In this document: positions 28,601 through 36,551 of the stretch, in pieces
How the letters are laid out: every line of letters starts with the position of its first letter
Numbering within the stretch: the first letter of the stretch is position 1
Source of the DNA: PKWO01 sp036384915
GTDB taxonomy: Bacteria > Pseudomonadota > Gammaproteobacteria > Burkholderiales > Burkholderiaceae_D
Length of the DNA stretch: 64,000 nucleotides
Direction of reading: 5' to 3'
Assembly (NCBI GenBank): GCA_036384915.1
Contig: DASVLJ010000019.1
Coordinates: 1-64,000 of the forward strand
Program-made: the position numbers and the translations under genes
The notes under the pieces: generated by a model
What the model was told of the DNA's origin: nothing
What the model saw: the letters and a program-made list of their open reading frames with translations, nothing else
Database searches by the model: none

Positions 28601-28852
28601 GGCACGGTAACGTCGACACTCCTTACGCTGTTGGTCGTACCGACCTTCTACGACAGCGTCGAAATCTGGTGGGACAAGACCGCGCAGAAATTCGGTTCGC
28701 GAGCAAAGCGCTGGAATCCGGGCCTGGCCTTCATGCTTGGCCTGCTTGAAGAAGGCTCGAAGGTCATATTAATCGGCTTTGTCATCTCGGCCATATTGAA
28801 TCTGTTTTCGGGACGCAGAAAACAGACCGCAAAGACCAATCCCGCGGTTTGA
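25640..28852 (+). CDS. RND multidrug efflux pump (AcrB/MexB/MexF superfamily)
   Basis: A 1070-residue hydrophobe/amphiphile efflux transporter. It starts FLSDFSIKRPIAMIVIIIAL and has two large periplasmic loops. The helix-4 proton relay is visible as LSLAIGVLIDDAIVVREN, and the conserved motif near helix 6, AVFIPVAFMPG, is present. The second half repeats GLVAKNAILLLDAARKREAEG and RLRPILMTTFALIAGMMP. It exchanges protons for drugs or lipophilic compounds. Its ATG directly abuts the adaptor stop. No outer-membrane gene follows; the operon ends at a clear terminator. Confidence 0.95.
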   Translation: MFLSDFSIKRPIAMIVIIIALMCLGLLALNKLKVNQIPDVQPPVIVVEIPYPGASPETVEREVINRVEKSLQSITGVHEIRSTSAEGNAELVIIFNFHKNLIEASDEIRNAIASVRYKLPVEMREPVLQRIDPSAQPIMEIALSSATLSHAELSRLAEDQLADKFRVIDGVSTVAVNGSLKRELSVLLRAEKLREFNVSVADVVNAVRAQNTTAPVGKVRGALDEESIRLVGRIETPAEFQNIVVKRNGDEVVRLGQVATTTDGFAEQDGYSLRNARPNVGFSISRSRDASTVSVANKIRETMEEINKTLPQGTKMEVTQDGGKDAEDSLHNVTHALIFGAGLTVFVVYVFLNSWRSTLITALSLPTSVVAAFIAVWLCGFTLNFMTLLGLSLAIGVLIDDAIVVRENIVRHMEMGEDRRTAASRGTAEIGLAVAATTFSIIAVFIPVAFMPGEGGGEWFRPFALTVAASVLVSLFISFTLDPMLSAFWGDPPGHHHAEKRGISRVLQRFNIWFDHQADRYGNVIAWALHHRKWMTLIAIASFVGAIALQATVGGSEFLPKSDYGTIAIDIRTPPSTSIDYARLKVERAAELARTLPETKNTDSTVNAGGGRVYVHLGMSTERKRTAFEIAVDLRKLMSQLVGAEYVVLDDLNNGAQKPVQIQFSGPDSRKLTEITNDYMTQLAKVPGAVDIGLSEQAPKDELKIELNRGLANQLGISSADVAQSLRVAFAGVEVGDWVDPTGESRDVAVRLNPEDRVKAENIEHLPIAVAGTNVLVPLDQIASISMGKGPSQIKHTDSKRMIAVTANAQGRSPGEVTADAIKLAKSIDFPPGYGIELGGASRDQQEIFSAMGIALFSGIGLMYLVLVIQFGSFLAPLPVMWSLPLSLIGVVLALLATHGTLNLMSLIGVIMLMGLVAKNAILLLDAARKREAEGYEREEALMYAGRKRLRPILMTTFALIAGMMPVAIGIGQGGEFYRPMAVAIIGGTVTSTLLTLLVVPTFYDSVEIWWDKTAQKFGSRAKRWNPGLAFMLGLLEEGSKVILIGFVISAILNLFSGRRKQTAKTNPAV

Positions 28853-28870
28853 TCAAACCGCACCGACAAA

Positions 28871-28897
28871 AGCGCCGCTGCAATCGCGGCGCTTTTT
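28871..28897. terminator. bidirectional terminator between RND pump and HD gene
   Basis: An 8-bp stem AGCGCCGC/GCGGCGCT with loop TGCAATC, T5 on the plus side and A-rich on the other side. It can serve both converging genes. Confidence 0.85.
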
Positions 28898-28903
28898 CAT
28901 TTG

Positions 28904-29476
28904 TCACTGGATGCTTTTATAAATCGTATTCTTGGGTTGCGCGAACAAACGCCGCAACATCGGCTCAAACTCGCCAATCGGCAAAGTCTCGGTCTTGGGG
29001 TTGAACGCCGGATTGTCGTACAGCTCGATGAATTCCGCGGTCCGTTCGTAGTGCGCATGCCCCTTGAACATGTCGCGCATGTTGCGGTCCATGCCGATGT
29101 GGTGGAAGAAGTTATAGCCCTGGAAGATACCGTGGTGCTGGATCATCCAGTGGTTCGCTTCCGAGACGAAAGGCTTGAGGATGGCGGCGGCGATGTCGGG
29201 GTGGTTGAATGTGCCAAGGGTGTCGCCGATATCGTGCAGGAGCGCACACACCACGTACTCCTCGTCGCGTCCGTCGCGCAGTGCCAGCGTGGCCGTTTGC
29301 AGCGAATGATGGTAGCGGTCGATGGGAAAACCGCCGAAGTCGCCGTCGAGCAGCTTCAGATGCGCCAGCACGCGATCCGGCAAGCCCTTGGCGAAATGCA
29401 TGAATTCGCCGCCGATGGCGCGCCAGTCTTCCTGCGTGCTCTGGTCCATGCGGACGAAGGTGGCACGGTCGTTCAT
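28904..29476 (-). CDS. HD-domain protein (PhnZ-like)
   Basis: A 190-residue HD-domain protein. Candidate metal ligands are His in YHHSLQTATL (about 56), the HD pair in CALLHDIGD (about 81-82), His in FNHPDIAAA (about 92) and His in MIQHHGIF (about 115). Length and pattern resemble PhnZ-type mixed-valence di-iron oxygenases and related predicted phosphohydrolases, not nucleotide-hydrolysing GD-type HD proteins. No phosphonate genes are nearby, so the substrate is unknown. The gene is monocistronic and shares a terminator with the RND pump. Confidence 0.75.
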   Translation of the reverse strand: MNDRATFVRMDQSTQEDWRAIGGEFMHFAKGLPDRVLAHLKLLDGDFGGFPIDRYHHSLQTATLALRDGRDEEYVVCALLHDIGDTLGTFNHPDIAAAILKPFVSEANHWMIQHHGIFQGYNFFHHIGMDRNMRDMFKGHAHYERTAEFIELYDNPAFNPKTETLPIGEFEPMLRRLFAQPKNTIYKSIQ

Positions 29477-29548
29477 GGATGTCTCCTCGATGTTTTCACA
29501 GCCAGTATGGCTGTCTTTGAGCCATTATATGACGATGGCGGAAACCCC

Positions 29549-31255
29549 TCAGGCGGCTACGGCCAGGGCTTCGGCCGGGCCGGGGCGGCCGAACAGGTAG
29601 CCCTGGAAAGCATGGCAGCCGGAGGCGATGAGGAATTCCTTCTGCTCGCGCGTCTCCACGCCTTCGGCGATCACCGATAGGCCGAGACTCTGGCTCAAGG
29701 TGACGATGGCGCGCACGATGGCGACGTCATTGGCATCGGTGAAGATGTCGCGCACGAAAGACTGGTCTATCTTCAATTGCGCCAGCGGCAATTGCTTAAG
29801 ATAGGACAACGACGAATAGCCCGTGCCGAAATCGTCGAGCGAGAAGCTGACGCCGCGCTCCTTCAAGGCATTCATGATGGCGACGACCTTGTCCACGTCT
29901 TTCAGAAGGAGGCTCTCGGTCAACTCCAGCTTGAGCTTGCCGGCGCCGATACGGTACTTGTCCAGCATCGCCAACACGAGGTCGACGAAATGCGCGTCAT
30001 GGAATTGGCGCGCGCTGATGTTGACCGCCAGGCTCAGGTGCGCCGTATGCGCATGGCGCGACCAGTCCTGCAATTGCTGGCAGGCCGCATCGAGAATCCA
30101 GGCCCCAAGTTGCACGATCAAGCCTATCTCTTCGGCCAGGGGAATGAAATGTCCGGGCGGGATCGTACCCTTGTCCGGATGCAACCACCGCACCAGCGCC
30201 TCGGCGCCGATCACGCGGCCGGTACTCTCCACTTGCGGCTGGTACACCAGGAAAAATTCGCCGTGCTGCAGCGCGCGGCGGAAGTCCGCCTCCATTGCCG
30301 CATGGGCGCTGATGGCGGCCTGCATCCCGGGATCGAAGAAGCGTATCGTATTGCGCCCCGCCCCCTTGGCCTGGTACATGGCCAGGTCGGCTTGCTTCAG
30401 CACCTCGTCTATCGTCACCTCCTGCCCCTTGAACAGGCTCACCCCGATCGAAGGCGAACTGAAATGCGGCACGCCCTCCAGCTGGTAGACCTGGTTCAGG
30501 CTGGACAATATTTTTTGCGCCACGATTTCCGCGCGCTCGCCCGCTTCCACCGTCTCGAGGCCGAGGCTTTCGAGCAGCACGACGAATTCGTCCCCGCCCA
30601 GCCGCGCCACGGTATCGCCCTCGCGCAGGCAACCCTCGAGCCGGCGCGCCACTTCGGCCAGCAGCAGATCGCCGACGTCATGGCCGCGCGTATCGTTGAG
30701 TTTCTTGAAGTTGTCGAGGTCGACGAAGATCAACGCTCCCATGTCGGCGCCGCGCTCGCTCTTGATCAAGGCATGGCGCAGCCGGTCCATCAACAGGCGC
30801 CGGTTCGGCAGGTTGGTCAGCGGGTCGTAGAACGCCAGACTGCGGATTTCGTCTTCGGCCAGCTTGCGTTCGGTGATGTCGATCAGGGTGAACACGTAGT
30901 GCGTAACGCTACCGTCCTCGGCATGCACGGCCGTGATCGACAGCCAGAGCGGAAAGATGTGCCCGTCCTTGTGCAAGGCCCAATATTCGCCTTGCCAGGC
31001 GCCCCCGTCCAGCACAGACTTTTGCAGCGCTTCGTAAAACTCCGGCGGGTGGCGCACCGAACGGAAGCTCGACGCCGGCTTGCCGCGCACGTCGTCGGCC
31101 GTGTACCCCATGATCGCCGTGAAGGCGCTGTTGACGCGCAAAATGATTTGCGCCCCGTCGGAGATCAGCATGCCCTCCTGCGATTCGAAGGCCACCGCGG
31201 CAACGCGCAATTCCTGCTCCTGCTGGGCCGACTTGCGCCGCGCCGCCTTGACCAC
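29549..31255 (-). CDS. PAS-GGDEF-EAL protein (3' part of a frameshifted gene)
   Basis: A 568-residue segment. A PAS domain (ILRVNSAFTAIMGYTADDVRG) with PAC lies at ~25-150. A GGDEF domain with intact RLGGDEFVVLLE follows at ~155-310. An EAL domain shows AEALVRWLHP, DDFGTGYSSL and LKIDQSFV at ~330-560. It would make and/or degrade cyclic di-GMP. It begins only with a GTG inside a sequence that continues the GAF domain of the preceding frame, so it is the second half of one long gene. Removing one base from the G run at 31341-31344 fuses both. Whether it is translated on its own is doubtful. Confidence 0.85.
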   Translation of the reverse strand: MVKAARRKSAQQEQELRVAAVAFESQEGMLISDGAQIILRVNSAFTAIMGYTADDVRGKPASSFRSVRHPPEFYEALQKSVLDGGAWQGEYWALHKDGHIFPLWLSITAVHAEDGSVTHYVFTLIDITERKLAEDEIRSLAFYDPLTNLPNRRLLMDRLRHALIKSERGADMGALIFVDLDNFKKLNDTRGHDVGDLLLAEVARRLEGCLREGDTVARLGGDEFVVLLESLGLETVEAGERAEIVAQKILSSLNQVYQLEGVPHFSSPSIGVSLFKGQEVTIDEVLKQADLAMYQAKGAGRNTIRFFDPGMQAAISAHAAMEADFRRALQHGEFFLVYQPQVESTGRVIGAEALVRWLHPDKGTIPPGHFIPLAEEIGLIVQLGAWILDAACQQLQDWSRHAHTAHLSLAVNISARQFHDAHFVDLVLAMLDKYRIGAGKLKLELTESLLLKDVDKVVAIMNALKERGVSFSLDDFGTGYSSLSYLKQLPLAQLKIDQSFVRDIFTDANDVAIVRAIVTLSQSLGLSVIAEGVETREQKEFLIASGCHAFQGYLFGRPGPAEALAVAA

Positions 31256-31256
31256 G

Positions 31257-33281
31257 TTATAGGCTTCGGCATTGTCGAGCGCGATTGCGCCATAGGCGCA
31301 TAGCGTGCGGATGATCGATTGCGCGCGTTCGCCGTAAGCCTTGGGGCGACTCGGACTGTACCGTCACTACGCCCAGGAGGCGCTTGCCCGCAATCAATGG
31401 GGCAAACAAGGCGCTTTGCGCGCTCGGCATTATCGCATCGGCAAAATCCTGGCCCGCGACGACGAATTCGCTCCGGTCGCGCGCGCAACACGCCAGGTTG
31501 GACGTTTCGCTCTGCAAGGGAATCCCCGCTGCCGCATCGCCGAGATTCTCGCTGCCGCGCATGCAAAATGCTTGCTGCAGCATCTCGCCGCGTACCAGGT
31601 AGATCGCAAAGCCATGCACGTCGAGCAGACGCCCTGCATGGCGATAGAGCGCCCCATGGACATCGCTGCTGTCCAGGCTGCCGGTGATTTCGCGTCCTAT
31701 CGAGCCCAGGGCTTCGAGCGTCACGTTGGTTTCCTGCAGCGTGGCGGCCAGCGCGCGATGGTGTTCGGTATCGGCGCGTGCGCGGTCGATCTCGTAGCGG
31801 ATCTGCATTGCCAGCGCTTGCTTTTGCGCTTCGACATTGCTTGTGTGGTTGCGCGCGGCGGTGGACGCCTGCTCGTTGCGATACGCTTCCTTGTAGTCGC
31901 CCGCGGCGGCGTAAGCCGCCGCCAATTGGGAAAACAGCTCCGCCGGCACCGCATAACCTTCGATACCCTCGCACAGGGCCAAGGCCTGCTGCAGAAACGG
32001 CAGCGCCGGCGATTTGCCCGCGACCGAAGGATGGCCGGCGTGCAGATCGGCATACACGCGCAAGGCCTGGATCTGCTCTTCGATATTGCCTTTCTCGCGC
32101 GCCAGCTGCAGCGATTTCTCGACCCAGGTCAAGGCATTGTTGAACTGGCCCAGATGGGCCAAGGCGGTGGACTTGCCGCGATAGACCTTGGAGCGCAGCT
32201 CCACATCGCTTTGCGCGCTGTCGGTCTGTTCGAATTCGAGGAAACGCTCCAGGGCCGTCTTGTAATCGCCGGTGTCGAGCGCCAGATGGCCGAGGCTGGA
32301 GACGATGGCGGCATAATTGCGCGAACCGGAGAGCACCGAAAGCGTTTCGTATGCCTCGTACAGGTAGGGGCCGGCCTCGTCAAGGCGCTTCAACAGCCGC
32401 AACGTCTCGCCGGTCTGGCGCAGGCACAGCCCTATGCTGACAGGCCAACCTGTGCCGCGCGCCAGGGTCAGGGCTCGCTCGTCCCAATCGAGCGCGGTGG
32501 TCAAATCGCCCAAGGTGGCGAAACCTTCGGCGATGTTGACGGCACTGATCAAGGCTTGCTTGATTTGTCCGGTGGCTTGCGCCGCGTCGTAGGCCTGCAG
32601 GTCGTACTTGATCGCGCCGCCCGGGTCGTCGGTCAGGGCGGCGACGTTGGCACGCGCCGTGGCAACCCAGACCCGCACCGCCTCGTCATAGACCACAGCC
32701 TCATCGAAATATTGCGCCAAGCCAACACTGGCCGTGCCGGGATCATTGAATGCGACATAAGCCAGCTGGCGTGCGCGGGCAATCTGCACGCGCGATTCCG
32801 CCCCGGCTTTTTCATAGTACGACAGCGCCCGCTCAAGCTCGCGGTCGCGCGCCTCGCGGTCGCCCCGCTCGTTCCACGCCGAACTGAGCAGCCATTCGGC
32901 ATCGCCCGCACCGACATAGTCGCCTTCCTCGAGGAAAGCAGCGAGTGCCGCCTGCAACAAGGTACGCGCGCCTTCGATATCGGCAAACAAGGCCTTGATT
33001 TCGCCTCGAACAAGCTGGAGCCGTGCCATGGCTGCGGGGAGGCACTGCGCACCAGCCATGCGCGCTTCGGCACGTTCGGCCAGGGCCAGCGCCCGTGCGC
33101 AATCACGCTGCCGCAAATGCCAGCACAGTTCGACCAGCACGCCGACCTCAGCCGCTTCCCCGGCCTTCTCAGGTAAGGCCTCGAGTGCAGCCAGATCGTC
33201 GTCCAGTGCAAACAAGTGGAAGCTCATAGGACGATTCTTACATCGCACCAATGTCAAGTCAATCGCAGCATCCGCCATCAT
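31257..33281 (-). CDS. TPR-GAF sensor (5' part of a frameshifted gene)
   Basis: A 674-residue frame with many TPR-like helical repeats (for example ALDWDERALTLARGTG and ALTWVEKSLQLAREKGN) across ~20-480. A linker helix follows, then a GAF domain (~530-650) that breaks off after LLGVVTVQSESP. The last ~27 residues are out of frame. The correct continuation (AYGERAQSIIRTLCAYGAIALDNA) is encoded one frame over. Start is either 33281 or, giving MSFHLFALDDDLAALE, ATG 33227. The intact product would be a TPR-GAF-PAS-GGDEF-EAL cyclic di-GMP signalling protein of about 1,230 residues. Confidence 0.8.
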   Translation of the reverse strand: MMADAAIDLTLVRCKNRPMSFHLFALDDDLAALEALPEKAGEAAEVGVLVELCWHLRQRDCARALALAERAEARMAGAQCLPAAMARLQLVRGEIKALFADIEGARTLLQAALAAFLEEGDYVGAGDAEWLLSSAWNERGDREARDRELERALSYYEKAGAESRVQIARARQLAYVAFNDPGTASVGLAQYFDEAVVYDEAVRVWVATARANVAALTDDPGGAIKYDLQAYDAAQATGQIKQALISAVNIAEGFATLGDLTTALDWDERALTLARGTGWPVSIGLCLRQTGETLRLLKRLDEAGPYLYEAYETLSVLSGSRNYAAIVSSLGHLALDTGDYKTALERFLEFEQTDSAQSDVELRSKVYRGKSTALAHLGQFNNALTWVEKSLQLAREKGNIEEQIQALRVYADLHAGHPSVAGKSPALPFLQQALALCEGIEGYAVPAELFSQLAAAYAAAGDYKEAYRNEQASTAARNHTSNVEAQKQALAMQIRYEIDRARADTEHHRALAATLQETNVTLEALGSIGREITGSLDSSDVHGALYRHAGRLLDVHGFAIYLVRGEMLQQAFCMRGSENLGDAAAGIPLQSETSNLACCARDRSEFVVAGQDFADAIMPSAQSALFAPLIAGKRLLGVVTVQSESPQGLRRTRAIDHPHAMRLWRNRARQCRSL

Positions 33282-33414
33282 GCCGCAGGCTGTCTCCCAC
33301 GGTCCCTTGTCGCGCCCCTTCCCATTCGTGCGGAATTTTCACTCTCGCACAGTAGTCGTCTCGTGGTACTCTAACCGGGCTAAGCGATCCCAGTCAGTAC
33401 GGTAAAACAGATTC

Positions 33415-33915
33415 ATGCAAATCAGAAAAGCAACAGAAGCCGATTTCGTCGCAATGTGGGGGATATTCCACGCCGTCGTTGCGAGCGGCGATACCTACGT
33501 ATTTTCTCCCAATACCAGCCGCGAGGAAGCCCACATTTACTGGCTGGGGCCGGACATTGCCAGTTACGTCGCGGAAATCGACGGCAACGTGGCCGGCTTC
33601 TACAAGCTGATCCCGAACCAGCGCGATCTCGGCTCGCACGTCGCCAATGCCTCGTTCATGGTCAGCCCGGCGGCGCATGGCAAGGGCCTGGGCAAGGCCA
33701 TGGGCCGGCACTGCCTCCGTGAGGCCAAGAAAGCGGGCTACCTGGCGATGCAATTCAACTTCGTCGTCAGCACCAACGAAGGCGCGGTGTCGCTGTGGAA
33801 GAAACTCGGTTTCGCCATCGTCGGCACCTTGCCCAAGGTGTTCAGGCATGCCAGGCTCGGCTACGTCGATGCCTACGTCATGCACCGCTTTCTTGACGAT
33901 ATCGAGGCCGAATAG
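33415..33915 (+). CDS. GNAT family N-acetyltransferase
   Basis: A 166-residue acetyltransferase. It has the GNAT start MQIRKATEADFVAMW, the acetyl-CoA loop HGKGLGKAMGRHCLREAKKAG (about 92-112) and the closing NEGAVSLWKKLGFAIVGTLP. The substrate is unknown; relatives act on small amines or antibiotics. It converges on the S9 peptidase gene, with 11 bases between the stops. Confidence 0.85.
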   Translation: MQIRKATEADFVAMWGIFHAVVASGDTYVFSPNTSREEAHIYWLGPDIASYVAEIDGNVAGFYKLIPNQRDLGSHVANASFMVSPAAHGKGLGKAMGRHCLREAKKAGYLAMQFNFVVSTNEGAVSLWKKLGFAIVGTLPKVFRHARLGYVDAYVMHRFLDDIEAE

Positions 33916-33926
33916 CAGTCCCGGCC

Positions 33927-35903
33927 TTACGGCAGCAAGTGCAGGCCGTCCTGGCGTTGCGCAAAGCGGGCATCGCGCAAGTCCTCACTCAGGCTGCCGG
34001 GTTTGCCGTCGAGGCAGGTGCCGAGAAACCGCTCGGCCAACAGCCAGTTGATCCGTTCGTTCGCGGCATTGTTGAACATGTGCCCCCTCCCCTTGTAGAC
34101 GAAGAGCGAGAATGAGCCGGCCTTGCCGGCCTGCTCCAGCTTGCGCGCAAAATCCAGTGTTCCCGCGAGCGGAACGATTGGGTCGTCCTCGACCCCGGTC
34201 AGCAGCAAGGGCACGTTCAGGCGCGCGGCGCTCTCCATGGGAGAGCGTGCCGCGAGCATGGCGCGGTCGGCCTTGTCGTATGGATCGCCGATCTGCGCAA
34301 TCAGGTCGTCTTCCATTTCCGGTACGATGCGCCCCCTCTGTTTGACGAATTCCGCCAGGTCCGTCATGCCCGACATGCTGAAGGCGCAGGCGTAGGGATG
34401 ATTTTCCCGCAGTACCGCCTCGAGCGCGGCATAGCCGCCGTAGCTCCCGCCCATGATGGCGATCCTTTTCGGGTCCGCCAGGCCGTGTTCGATGGCCCAG
34501 TGCGCCGCGTCGTCGAGATCGTCCTGCATCTTGCCGCCCCATTCGCGCCGCCCGAGCGCCTCGAGAGTACGCCCGGCCCCATGCGAGCCGCGAAAATTGA
34601 CCGTCAGTACCATGTAGCCATGCGCTGCCAGCCATTGCACGACGGGGTCGGCATGCACGCTGTCGCGCTCGCCCGGACCGCCGTGCACCAGCAGCACGGT
34701 CTTGCAGCCGGTTCCCGGGCACATATCGGCCGGCATCGTCAGGTAGGCGGTCAATGCCACGCCGTCGCGCGCCTTGATGGCTTGCGGCAACTGCGGCAGA
34801 ACATGCCAGGCCGCGAGATCGTCGCGGCCGAAGTACAAGGGTGCGAACTTGCCGTCGCGCCACAAATAAACCGCATCGGCTTGTTCTTTCATTGCACCGG
34901 ACACCAGATAGGCCGAGCCGTCGGCGCTACGCGACAACGGTTCGAAGCCGTCGGCGAAACGCCGGCCGGCATCGGCCAGAAAGCGCTCGCCGGCCTCGCC
35001 CATTGCCCTCGTTCGCGGCCGGTCGTACGCCACTGTATAAAACAGCGGCGCACCGCTTCGGCGGTCGAACAAGATGCCGGCAATGTCGCCGTCGTCGGCG
35101 CTGACGGACTTCAACTGCTGGCTGTCCAGATCGTAGCTGGACAGCGCAACAAAATTCCGCGCGTCGGCGTCGAGAAAATAGACCTCGTGGCGCTCGGCGG
35201 AGCACGACGCCAGCGCCGTACCGGCGGTGCGCGACGCTCTATCGATACGGCGCAAGTCATGCCACTTGCCCTGCAGCTTGACCAGGTAGGAGATCGCCGC
35301 GTCCCCGGTTTTGCCGTCGAAGCGCAAGCCGAACTGCAGGTCGGGGCAGGCGCCGAAACTGAAGGGAATCACGTCGCCGTCCTGGATCACCGGCCGCAGG
35401 CCGCCCAGGCTCAGGTCGAGTTGAAACAAGGATTGCTGCGCCGGCCTCTCGGCATCGCGGTAGATTGCGATCGGGAACGCCAGATTGTCGCGCGGGCTTG
35501 CCGATACGTAAAGCGCCTCCGGTGCACGCAGGTTTGCCAGCAAATCCGTCCGCCTGCCTGACTCCATATCGTAGACGTAGGCCATTTCCAGCCCCGAGCC
35601 CCGCCCGCCGGCGCTGACGACCACGCGGTTTGCATCGCGTGCCCATTGCGCGAAATAGACCGCCAGGTTTTCTTCGGGCTTCACCACGTACACGGGATCG
35701 CTGCCGTCCGCATGCGAGGCGATGACAGCGATGCGTCCGGCATTGCGCTGGACGCGCAAAAGGTAGCTGCCGTCGGCGCTCAATTGGCTGCCGAAATTTG
35801 ACAAATGGCCGAAGGTACGCGGAGTGGGAATCTGGGCCGCGGCCTTGCCGGCGCCAAGGCTGCACAAGAGCAGGAATGCAAACAGTCGCAACAGTGCCAT
35901 CAT
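33927..35903 (-). CDS. secreted S9 prolyl-oligopeptidase family protein
   Basis: A 658-residue serine peptidase with signal peptide MMALLRLFAFLLLCSLGAGKAAA. An N-terminal beta-propeller-like half (to ~390) precedes an alpha/beta-hydrolase domain: LVHGGPG oxyanion region, nucleophile Ser in MGGSYGGYAAL, and catalytic His in KGRGHMFNN. Start ATG 35903 follows a GAGG site; the frame extends upstream but without a signal peptide. It likely trims peptides in the periplasm or outside the cell. Dipeptidyl, acylaminoacyl or oligopeptidase specificity is not determined. Confidence 0.9.
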   Translation of the reverse strand: MMALLRLFAFLLLCSLGAGKAAAQIPTPRTFGHLSNFGSQLSADGSYLLRVQRNAGRIAVIASHADGSDPVYVVKPEENLAVYFAQWARDANRVVVSAGGRGSGLEMAYVYDMESGRRTDLLANLRAPEALYVSASPRDNLAFPIAIYRDAERPAQQSLFQLDLSLGGLRPVIQDGDVIPFSFGACPDLQFGLRFDGKTGDAAISYLVKLQGKWHDLRRIDRASRTAGTALASCSAERHEVYFLDADARNFVALSSYDLDSQQLKSVSADDGDIAGILFDRRSGAPLFYTVAYDRPRTRAMGEAGERFLADAGRRFADGFEPLSRSADGSAYLVSGAMKEQADAVYLWRDGKFAPLYFGRDDLAAWHVLPQLPQAIKARDGVALTAYLTMPADMCPGTGCKTVLLVHGGPGERDSVHADPVVQWLAAHGYMVLTVNFRGSHGAGRTLEALGRREWGGKMQDDLDDAAHWAIEHGLADPKRIAIMGGSYGGYAALEAVLRENHPYACAFSMSGMTDLAEFVKQRGRIVPEMEDDLIAQIGDPYDKADRAMLAARSPMESAARLNVPLLLTGVEDDPIVPLAGTLDFARKLEQAGKAGSFSLFVYKGRGHMFNNAANERINWLLAERFLGTCLDGKPGSLSEDLRDARFAQRQDGLHLLP

Positions 35904-36149
35904 CCGTAAATCAACCTCATTTTCAGCATCATTTTGATAGACAACCTGGGCTGCATGGAGCCGCGACAAGGTCCCGCCACCCACAAAACCGGCAAAAAAT
36001 CACCTGTCATTTCTGACATGGATTTGTTAAATCGATCAGAATAGAATAAATCATTATGAGGTTGGCGACACGGGCTGCATCCCGCGATCGCTCGACCATT
36101 CGATGCCTGGCAATTCCAAGGCAACGTCCACCATGAGGCTGTATAAAAC

Positions 36150-36404
36150 ATGACACGAGATGAATGCCTGGGTGCCGCGAGTGCCGCATTCGACGGCGCT
36201 TTTGCCTGGGCGAAGCGCGGCTATTGGCAAATCAAGATAGAAACAACGCCGCTGCGCACACTGGTACTGTCGAAAGATTTCGTGCAAAGAAATATTTTCG
36301 AAAACGAAATGCCGGCCGATACTTTTCTCGGCATTCTGAAAAACATCCCCTCCGAGCATTGGTCCGTCGATGAGGAAGGTCGCCTGCTCTACCTGATGCG
36401 CTAG
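36150..36404 (+). CDS. small hypothetical protein, 84 residues
   Basis: I do not recognise this protein. It starts MTRDECLGAASAAFDGAFAW and is soluble, with two aromatic-rich helices and an acidic C-terminus. Codon use fits the window and it is the only plausible gene between the S9 peptidase and LysR genes. The ribosome site is weak, so it is called with reserve. Confidence 0.45.
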   Translation: MTRDECLGAASAAFDGAFAWAKRGYWQIKIETTPLRTLVLSKDFVQRNIFENEMPADTFLGILKNIPSEHWSVDEEGRLLYLMR

Positions 36405-36505
36405 TTGATGCACCGGTTGTGCTCCCTCGCACACCTTCGGCCCCGTCCGCATTGCGTAACGGATGACGCCTATGGCCCGACATTCCCCTTTCAAGACACA
36501 GAATA

Positions 36506-36540
36506 ACTGGTTTTATCTATAATCAAGCAATAAAACCGGT
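36506..36540. promoter_or_regulatory. inverted repeat before the LysR gene
   Basis: ACTGGTTTTAT (36506-36516) and ATAAAACCGGT (36530-36540) form an 11-base inverted repeat with one mismatch and a 13-base spacer. It ends 11 bases before the LysR ATG. The position suits autoregulation. Confidence 0.45.
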
Positions 36541-36551
36541 CGAATCGTCTC

